From the NCBI RefSeq assembly GCF_010389155.1, contig NC_057769.1, forward strand, positions 7,068,735 through 7,132,734: a stretch of DNA of 64,000 nucleotides. Reading direction: 5' to 3'. This document shows, piece by piece, positions 56,407 through 64,000 of this stretch. Source of the DNA: Erigeron canadensis (lineage: Eukaryota > Streptophyta > Magnoliopsida > Asterales > Asteraceae). The translations under genes and the position numbers were made by a program. The notes below the pieces were generated by a model, which saw only the letters and a list, made by a program, of their open reading frames with translations, had not been told where the DNA came from and searched no databases. Numbering within the stretch: the stretch's first letter is position 1; each line of letters opens with the position of its first letter.

Positions 56407-56769
56407 TGTTAATCGTAAAATAAAATTGTATTTCTATTTTATTTTTCTTTCTCCGTGATTTTATCATATTATTTTTGTTTTTTTGTGTCTGTTTAAACAT
56501 TGGAATATATCAGTATAACATCTTTTAAGGATATAGATATTTTTTGAAGCCATAGATTTAATTTTAGTTATGACCATATACAATAAGTGAAAGAAAGAGT
56601 TTCTAATGTTCCTGGTTATTTAATTAGAAGGGGTAACTACGATATTTGTTCTCTCGAATTGTAAGCTCATAACATTTTATTTATTTTATAGTATAGTAAT
56701 CTGTCACTAGCTTGATATATACACATCTATGTTGTTTGCATTAATATCTTTTGTATAGAAATATTCTAG
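56407..56769. other. Intergenic DNA, no gene seen
   Basis: No supported feature. Confidence 0.4.
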
Positions 56770-56980
56770 CTTTCTCACCCTAGGCATCGGATAATTCGGG
56801 ACCGAACTTGTATCTGTCGTCACCTAGCCCGGCCAATCGAAAATCCTGGCTCCGCCTCAGCTTGGTTCTACCTAAATGGTAGAAAATGACTCCTGGCCTT
56901 TGCATGGGATGAGGATCGAACTTCTGACCTCTATCTCCAGAAGCCAAAGTGCTTATTACTGATCCAAACCACGATGCTTT
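56770..56980 (-). mobile_element. tRNA-derived SINE (minus strand)
   Basis: On the minus strand the head GCATCGTGGTTTGGATCAGT forms box A. About 45 bases on, AGAGGTCAGAAGTTCGATCC forms a near-perfect box B. The body then reads GCAAAGGCCAGGAGTCATTT and GAGGCGGAGCCAGGATTTTC. The order and spacing fit a plant SINE transcribed by Pol III. Confidence 0.75.
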
Positions 56981-57933
56981 TAGAATTTATACGGTAACAC
57001 CATTAAATGTTTGCAACCTGCTAAAGTTCTTTCTTTATAGACACGGATTCCTGGTTTAAATTGATTTTATCCTATGATATGAACTTTTCTGTTACAATTT
57101 CTGGAACGTGCTGACCATCATCCGATGTATGTTTAACTTTAGTATATACTTGCATTATATTCAAGGATAGTTGCACCCCAAAATTATGCTTCTTTCTCAA
57201 GTGAATAGATAGGGCCAGTTGATAAAAATGTAAGGCACAAAAAACATTCAATATGGAAAAAAAAAAAAAAGTTAGTGAGATGATTTGTTTCATGGAGTTG
57301 TATTCAAAATGTAAGGTTCTTTAAGCATGATTTGGGGACATATATAATTTGCAAGTCTTGGAGGAGGATATAATGTCTTAACCTGTTTCAATAGATATTG
57401 TATACCAGTAGGCTGTAGCTAGCGCGCCTAGCGGGCGACCTCTGTTTTAGAGAAGTAATTAAAAATATATGTTGAATAGATAACTAGATAAAACCGAGCT
57501 GAGAATTGATTAGTGAAGACTTTATAAAACAGGCCAACTGCATGAACCAAATAACTAGTTAAAATGTAACAGCAGGTGCAGCTAAGGCCAGAGGTTTTCA
57601 ATGGTTTTAGGGGGAATTGGTGGAGCTGTACATGAGAGTAAGGCGGTGAGCTGCTACATTTTTTTATTGGATCTCTCTAATCATAAAATGGTGGGGGTTT
57701 CGTCCATATCGATCAGGGCCGAAACAAATAAATATATCATATACATATATGCATATTATAGGTCTTTTGATATGTACTATGGATGGAGGTCAAATATAGG
57801 TCAGGGTGTGATCACTGGTTCAACCACTACTTACTTTTGTTAATATTTGACAGCGTAATTGCTTTCTCGCCACTGCTTCTGCCATTTGCTTTTGACTTCA
57901 CAATCTGAAGATAAATCAACAACTTGACGTACA
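56981..57933. other. Region upstream of the Ca2+-ATPase-like locus
   Basis: It contains a poly-A tract at about 57256-57270 and an 80-codon open frame (57601-57843) without recognisable features. A promoter for the downstream locus would lie here, but no element is clear enough to name. Confidence 0.4.
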
Positions 57934-60900
57934 ATGGCTGACGACATTCTTCCACAAGTTGATATTGGAGCTATGCTTTATAACACTACAAGCACAGTAA
58001 CAGTTGCAAGAGCCAAGCAAAGATGGCGTCTCGCTTACTCTTCAATTCGCTTCTCAAACAAACTGAGATCCTGTTCCAAACTTCCCAAGACCTATTGCTC
58101 GGTTCCTGAGATATTAGCAGCAGTAGCTTCAAATACAGCTCCCGAAATTAACCCAAATGCTACCAACGCCGATGTTAATACCGAAGGATTCTGGAGCATT
58201 GACCAGAGTAGTGCCCTCACCGACTTGATGAAAAACAAAGACGTGGATATGCTTAGAAAGTTTGACGGTGTGGAAGGCTTGGCTAAAGCTCTTCACACCA
58301 CTCTTGAACATGGAATAAATGGGCAAGATATAGAAAGAAGGAAAACTGCATTTGGTTCCAACGTTTGCTCCAAGCCACCACCAAAACCGTTTTGGTCCTT
58401 CGTGGTGGGGGCTTTTGATAACTCCGCAATCATCATACTGCTTGCATCTGCTGCCTTTTATATCAATGAAAATGTGCCTGAAGAAGGATGGGGCGAGGGC
58501 CTTAAAATCTTAGCCTCCCTCGGCATGGTTCTGGTTGTCTCTTCTGTTTCTCGCTTCAGTCAAGAGAGAGAGTTTGATCGTTTGTCCAAAAAGAGCAGTA
58601 ACACAAAGATAAATGCTATTAGGGAAGGAAGGGGGCAAAAAGTACCCGTCTCCGATGTCGTGGTTGGGGATATCGTAACTCTTAGTGCTGGAGACCAGAT
58701 TCCGGCCGATGGGTTGTACATCTGTGGCCATTCTCTGCATATTAATGAGTCAAGAATGACAGGAGACACCAAATACATAACCGTTAACGCCATCACTAAT
58801 CCTTTCTTGTACTCTGGTTCAAAAGTGGCTAGCGGGCATGCTCAAATGCTTGTGATATCGGTGGGGGTGGACAACGCTCCCACGACCAGTGATTCCAATG
58901 AGACAACATCGTTACAATCTCAGCTTGAGATGCTCACGTGTTTCATTGAGAAGTCTAGCCTGATTGTTTCCACCCTCGTGCTTGTAATTATGATGATCAG
59001 GCATTTCACTGGATATACAAGACATAAGAATGAAAACTTTGATTACCAACAGCAACTTACGGATACGTTGAACACAATCAACTCTTTTGCACGTACATTG
59101 ATTGCAACTGCACAAAACATACCACTAGCCATCACTCTCACACAAGCTTACTGTAGAAAGAGAATGATGGGTGATCACGTTATGGTCAGGAAGTTATCAG
59201 CCAGTGAGACCATGGGTTCAGTCACAGCCATATGCACCGGTATAACAGGGATTTTGACCACAAATCAAATGGAAGTTGGAAAATTTTGGGTCGGCCTTGT
59301 ACACATCGAAGATGATTCTTTAATAAGGACAATAGATGCAAAAGTCCTTGAGCTTTACCATCAAGGAGTCGGTTTAAATACCACCGGTAGCATTTACAAT
59401 TCAGAAGCCACGCCTGACTATTCTGGCAGTCCAACTGATAAGGCAATTTTATCATGGGCTGTCACAGATTTGGGTATGGATCCTGAGAAACTGAATCAGG
59501 ATTATACCATTCTCGATGTTGAGAGTTTCAATTCGGAGAAGAAACGAAGTATGGTTTCCATTAGAAAGAAAGAAGACAATAGTATACATGTGCACTGGAA
59601 AGGAGCTGCTGAGATGGTTCTAGCAATGTGTTCCAATTATTATGATAGAACTGGTGTTTAAAGCCCATAAATCCAGAGAAAAAGGTACGGTTTGAGAAAA
59701 TAATAAAAAGTATGGCAGCAAGTAGACTCAGGTGCATCGCTTTCGCTCATAAGGAGAAAGATAATACAAGGAACGAAGAAGGGTTGATATTGTTAGGCAT
59801 TGTTGGTATCAAGAATCAATGTAGACTAGGGGCAGCGGAAGCTGTTGAAGATTTATGGTCTGGGGTGGATGTTAAGATGATAACCGGAGAAAATGTTTTC
59901 ACAGCAAAAGCCATTGCCACAGCATGTGGGATACTTAAAGTTGGTCAACAGGTACCCTAAACAATTTTATTTTAGTACAAAAATTAGACTAATAACAGTC
60001 GAGGTATCGGGGCTCAAAACCCGCGGAAGGCGGCACTGAGCAGTTTCTTGCTTTCTTTTTAGTTTGCAAAATGGTAGTTTATTTCCAAATTTTGATTTTC
60101 CAACCAGTACATACATTGATTTAATACTCATGTATCTACCACTGTAGGGTGGTGGAGGAAATGTAATAACAGGTGAGGAATTTCGTAACTACACAGAGGA
60201 TCAGAGAATGGAAAAAGTTGATATTATCCGAGTAATGGCAAGATCAACTCCCTCTGATAAGCTTATGATGGTGCAGTGCTTGAAAAAGAAAGGTCACGTG
60301 GTTGCAGTCACAGGCCATGATACAGATGATGCACGTGCTCTCGAAGAAGCAGATATTGGACTTTCCATGGGGGTTCAAGGGACTGAAGTGGTCAAAGAAA
60401 GCTCGGATATTGTCATCTTAGATGATAGTTTTAGTTCTATTATTGAGGCAGTGAAATGGGGACGCTGTGCAATCATGAATATCCAAAAGTTTGTTCAGTT
60501 TCAACTAACTGTTAATATTGTAGCTCTTGCCATCAACTTCATAGCAACTGCTTGTGCTACTAGCACTCCTCTAGCGATAGTCCAACTGTTGTGGGTCAAC
60601 ATCATCATGGATACTTTAGGCGGTATAGCACTAGCATCGGAGCCACCTTCTCCAGATGTTATATATAGGGTACCCAGGGATAGAGGTGCGCCTATTCTAA
60701 CAAATGTCATGTGCAGAAACATATTTGTACAAGCTCTGTATCAGATAGTCTTCTTGTTGATCTTCCAGTTCAGAGGTATATTAATCTTCAATGTAGATGA
60801 AAAAGTGAAGAATACTGTAATCTTCAACACCTTTGTTTTCTGCCAAGTGTTCAACATATTCAACTCAAGAAAACTAGAGAAAAAAAATGTGTTAGAAGGT

Positions 60901-61113
60901 CTTCACAAGAACCACATATTTCTTGGTATTATTGGGATGACTATCATAATTCAGGTGGTGATAGTGGAGTACCTAAATGGTTTTGCAGACACAGAGAAAT
61001 TGAATAGAAAGCAGTGGGGAATTTGTATCACTTCTGCAGCCTTATCTTTGCCTATTGGGATTGTTGCAAAATTTATACCATTGCCAAAAACAACATTTCG
61101 AAGCTATATATGA
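57934..61113 (+). pseudogene. Autoinhibited Ca2+-ATPase (ACA12/13-like), catalytically degenerate
   Basis: Plant ACA pumps (P2B type) export Ca2+ and carry an N-terminal calmodulin-binding autoinhibitor, here AKQRWRLAYSSIRFSNKLRS (about residues 27-46). The locus reads 57934-59661 (575 codons, then TAA). After a one-base-type frame change at about 59659 it continues to 59951, crosses a phase-0 GT-AG intron (59952-60147) and ends 60148-61113, about 990 residues in all, near the usual 1,020. Order and membrane segments are preserved (FWSFVVGAFDNSAIIILLAS, VQLLWVNIIMDTLGGIALAS, KGAAEMVLAMC). Key motifs are not: DKTGTLT reads GITGILT (no phospho-Asp), PEGL reads AQNI, TGES reads TGDT, TGDGTNDAP reads TGHDTDDAR, and MITGDN reads MITGEN. 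It therefore cannot pump by the normal cycle. It is either a dying gene or, less likely given the frame break, a regulatory pseudo-pump. Confidence 0.9.
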
Positions 61114-62924
61114 AGATGGATTTAGCAAATGTTTGGAGGGAACCACCCTAGTTGGTAAGTTTCTTTTTTTCTTTTTCTTTTTTTGTTGCTAAAACTATGA
61201 AAATCAAAAAGAAAGAAGGAAGGTAACTATTTGTCTACATTATTTCTGGTGAGTACTGAACTTATATGGGATGTGTCAATTTATCTATATCTTGACTAGA
61301 AATGGGAGGGGGTTCCTGATTTTGCTATTTCTGGCTCTTCAATCTTCCCTTTTTCGATTAGTTCTTATTCAGATAAACCATTACCAAAGTTAACGTTTTC
61401 CACCATGGATGTATATAACTTCATAGTTATATAGCTCAAGATAATTCTCAATTCTCCATATAAACCCATTCATTGTTGATATTACAAGTCTTAAGTTATG
61501 GGGCATTAATACTTACCATCATAGTTTCTAGTTGTAATTGAAGATATTTGGTGATCATATCATTACATTCGGTATCTGGGTCATATTAATATCTGTCAGA
61601 GGTTTGATTTAAAGGAATTAGGTCTTGTAAGCTTAGTTTTAAACCTCTGTTTAAGCAATAAAGTTTGAGATGCACCCTCAAATACTCACGTGAGGTGTTT
61701 ACATGTTTCAGAAACTTTTGGTCAGAAGCAAACTTATTTGGTGTTGATCTTGTTTGAGTATTATTGTGCTCGATATAGATGACTTTTACATATAATCTTC
61801 AGTGTTTTGTGTTATTGCGTATTCAGTTGTTCACCTTGCGTGATTCTGCTCATTGAGGCTGGGCTAGTATATTGGGGGGGTTTAGTTGTATTCATTTCCA
61901 GGATGGAGTCCAACAAAGTTATGCTAGATGTTATTGCTTTGACTAATGTATTCCTAAATGTGCAGGATGACAATATGCATTTCAATGTTTATAGTTTCAT
62001 GGCCGTGTGTTTTAAAGATTTTTAAAGGAGGGAAACGAAGAGGCGGTGGATGGGAACTACAAGTATTACTTTTTTTTTTGCTCTTTACTGTTCCAAATTC
62101 TTATTTAATGGATAACGTATATGTTAGGCCCCAAACTTGGTTAATCAGAGTAGGGCTCTGAATTGGTAGCTTGAATTATTTAATGTGCAAGATGATACCA
62201 TGAACTATGAAAGTAGATACGCATTGGATCTTGAGTCTTGACTCGGTAACAAAATATAACATGAGTTACTGCCCTTTAGTTTGTTAGGGTGTAAATTTAA
62301 TGACTTGTACTTTTTCTTACGTCCTTCTCACCCGACAAACACTTTCAGTTAAATAAGCCATTTTATATGCTACTAGGGCAGAAACAAACAAATCTATGTG
62401 AAAGTTTAAGAAAGGTATGTTTAAGACCTCTAAACACGTGATTAAGTTCTGAGCTTCAATACAAGATACATTCAATTACATTACATTTGAATTATGTTTG
62501 CCCAATTTTATAAAAGGCTTTGATATTTAAACCGGAAATATGATACTCATGGTTAGCATTTATAAATTGTAAGACATTGTTAGTATATGGCGTATTTGCA
62601 GCTTTCAAGTAGGTTCCGGTAGTTTTACCCATGTAATTACAAGCTGTGAATAAATTCAATGTGTTTGGCTTTGAGACTAGCAAATTTACATATGTACTAG
62701 TTTTCTAGTTTGTCCAGTAGCCTCTTTGAGCAGTTTGTTTTTTACAGACGGATCGTGTGTTGTTGATGCTTTAATTTAGGCTCATTATGGTGAAACTGGT
62801 GTTCATGTTTTACAACGATGCTAGTAAATTAAGTTCTATGAGGCTACTGTGGTTTTTCTGTGCTTAACTGAATCTAGTATAATTGCTACTAAGGTTATGT
62901 ATAAGATAATTCTGAATTGTATAT
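61114..62924. other. Downstream DNA of the Ca2+-ATPase-like locus
   Basis: A CTTTTTCTTTTT-rich stretch follows the stop (about 61160). The rest is moderately AT-rich DNA with only short, unrecognised open frames. Confidence 0.45.
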
Positions 62925-63114
62925 GGGGGAAGTGAAGGTGGTGCTATTAGGCACCTAAGTTGGGTAACATTTCTCTTACATTCTAATTTTTTAATCCATA
63001 AAAAATATGGGGGCCCATTATTTATTCATTATATATTTATGGATTAAAAATTTAGTATGTGAGAGGGATTTCACCCAACTTTGATGTGTGACAGCACCAT
63101 CTTCACTTTTCCCC
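62925..63114. mobile_element. MITE with terminal inverted repeats of about 65 bp
   Basis: The left arm GGGGGAAGTGAAGGTGGTGC continues CTAAGTTGGGTAACATTTCT and TTTTTAATCCATAAA. The right arm is the inverse (TTTATGGATTAAAAA...AGCACCATCTTCACTTTTCC). TATA lies just outside both ends. Hairpin-forming and non-coding. The superfamily is not certain. Confidence 0.75.
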
Positions 63115-63309
63115 AATATATTAGTACACAAAACTTGGTTAAGCGGTTCTTTGGTGGACATAACCCACTTGGATCCCATTCGGATAGTGTTTCTGTTGTG
63201 TTGTTGCAGCAAGCAGCCTCATAGAAATAGTATCTCACAGAACACGAATAACCCAATGGAATTTTAGGTTTATTGTAGTGAAACTCTGTGATGATAGTTA
63301 TTGGCTAGT

Positions 63310-63715
63310 GGAAGAAATGTCGGCTAAAGTGAAGTCTTTATTACTGAGGGTTATTAATTATTACTGTATTTCTTTGTGTTATTTTATGGGTTGTTATTAG
63401 TCAAGAAAACTTAATTTATTTTAGTAGGAAGTAGTGGCATAGAAGCAGGAAAACAATGGGCGGGTAAGTGCTTATGTAACCTTTGGCTCTCATTCTTATT
63501 TCTGAGGGAGTAGTCACTGTTTAATCATCTCCATCTCTCTGATTGAACCTCAACTGTATTAGAGCCAGTGGTGATCCCACAGCTCGCAGACACGACAACG
63601 TTGAAGTCCTACAAGAAATCAAAGAACACTTCGCTAAATATGACACACTATTTGAAAAAATTCTGGGTGAGTTGCAAACCCTAACTGCCTTGAAAGAATC
63701 GCAAGATGATTAGTT
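63310..63715 (+). mobile_element. 5' end of an LTR retrotransposon (PBS and gag start), decayed
   Basis: TATTAGAGCCAGTGG (63557-63571) resembles the tRNA-Met primer-binding site used by plant LTR elements (TGGTATCAGAGCC). About 12 bases later a frame begins: ARRHDNVEVLQEIKEHFAKY, then LFEKILGELQTLTALKESQD and a stop at 63713. This has the look of the coiled start of a gypsy gag. The upstream DNA, possibly from TGTCGGCTAA (63317) to AACCTCA, would be the LTR. The rest of gag-pol is absent within the window, and the frame closes early, so this is a remnant. Confidence 0.5.
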
Positions 63716-64000
63716 CCCATCAGAAGCCTTATTTGTGTCATATTTGTTGCTAACGCGTATTAATCTGAAAATGAGTCAGTTTGTGCTATATTTTGTTGCT
63801 AACAGGTCAAACCGGTCAAATTTGAATGGATAAAAAGGTGAATGAGAAAGTGCGTCAAATCTGAATGGAAAAAAAGTTGAATGAGAAAGCGATTCACGTG
63901 AATCGTTTTAGCAAATGAATCAAAGATTATTTACTGATATTTTAATCGGAATTATAAGACAGTGTGTTTGTGTTTCAGTCATTAACTCATTATCCAACCT
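63716..64000. other. Intergenic DNA with short direct repeats
   Basis: TTTGTTGCTAAC occurs twice (63745 and 63793). TGAATGGA(T/A)AAAAAGGTGAATGAGAAAG occurs as a tandem pair at about 63823-63889. No gene seen. Confidence 0.5.

Noticed and set aside
57601..57843. 80-codon ATG frame upstream of the Ca2+-ATPase-like locus
   Set aside because: No homology pattern, and the second half is a run of AT-derived codons (IYIYAYY). No sign of selection.
59952..60147. Treating the gap in the Ca2+-ATPase-like locus as a second disabling lesion
   Set aside because: It has GT-AG borders and joins two exons in phase 0 with continuous homology, so it is a normal intron, unlike the frame break at 59659.
1..64000. 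tRNA, rRNA and known miRNA genes
   Set aside because: I looked for cloverleaf heads and rRNA words. The only Pol III promoters seen belong to SINEs. A covariance-model scan would be needed to exclude others.

Overview
This window looks like nuclear DNA of a flowering plant. It is AT-rich, its genes carry short GT-AG introns, a plastid vitamin E pathway gene is present, and most of the sequence is transposable-element debris typical of plants (Stowaway, hAT, CACTA, MULE, Helitron, SINE, L1 and gypsy LTR). A eudicot, perhaps an aster-family plant, is my guess; the sequence alone does not prove the family.

Only one ordinary gene appears intact: a three-exon, plus-strand gene for chloroplast MPBQ/MSBQ methyltransferase (VTE3-like, 26805-30223). 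A second large locus (57934-61113) encodes an autoinhibited Ca2+-ATPase relative. It has lost the phosphorylated aspartate, the PEGL motif and the GDGxNDxP motif, and it carries a frame break, so it is a decaying paralogue or pseudo-pump. A scrap of another Ca2+-ATPase lies at 31722-31976 on the minus strand.

Layout. 0-5 kb: MITEs, an L1 tail and AT-rich DNA. 5.5-6.4 kb: an hAT element with 8-bp target duplications followed by a small Helitron. 6.7-10.5 kb: an L1 remnant split by a 2.8-kb solo LTR with a perfect 5-bp target duplication. 10.8-13.5 kb: two head-to-tail copies of a terminal-repeat element. 13.9-17.2 kb: two more hAT elements and a Helitron. 17-23.5 kb: mostly AT-rich and tandem repeats. 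23.7-25.7 kb: a gypsy-type LTR with a cluster of GC-rich dyads. 26.8-30.2 kb: the VTE3-like gene, with a probable hAT in intron 2. 32.06-37.39 kb: an hAT element into which a 4.4-kb Mutator-like element has inserted, each flanked by a perfect 8-bp duplication. 38-42.3 kb: SINE, possible organelle-derived DNA, a long-TIR element and Helitrons. 43.4-45.5 kb: an apparently intact Mutator-like transposase gene. 46.2-53 kb: a very large inverted-repeat structure carrying a repeated 34-bp perfect palindrome. 53-57 kb: hAT, Helitron, CACTA and SINE pieces. 58-61 kb: the Ca2+-ATPase-like locus. 62.9-64 kb: a MITE and the 5' end of an LTR retrotransposon.

The most interesting system is the nested Mutator-like element. 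It holds two convergent genes: a MULE transposase on the minus strand, and on the plus strand a protein resembling the plant Transposase_24 (PF03004) family. This parallels the convergent mudrA/mudrB layout of maize MuDR but with an unrelated partner. The palindrome-rich inverted repeat and the motif-stripped Ca2+-ATPase are the next best leads. All assignments come from reading the sequence; no database search was possible.
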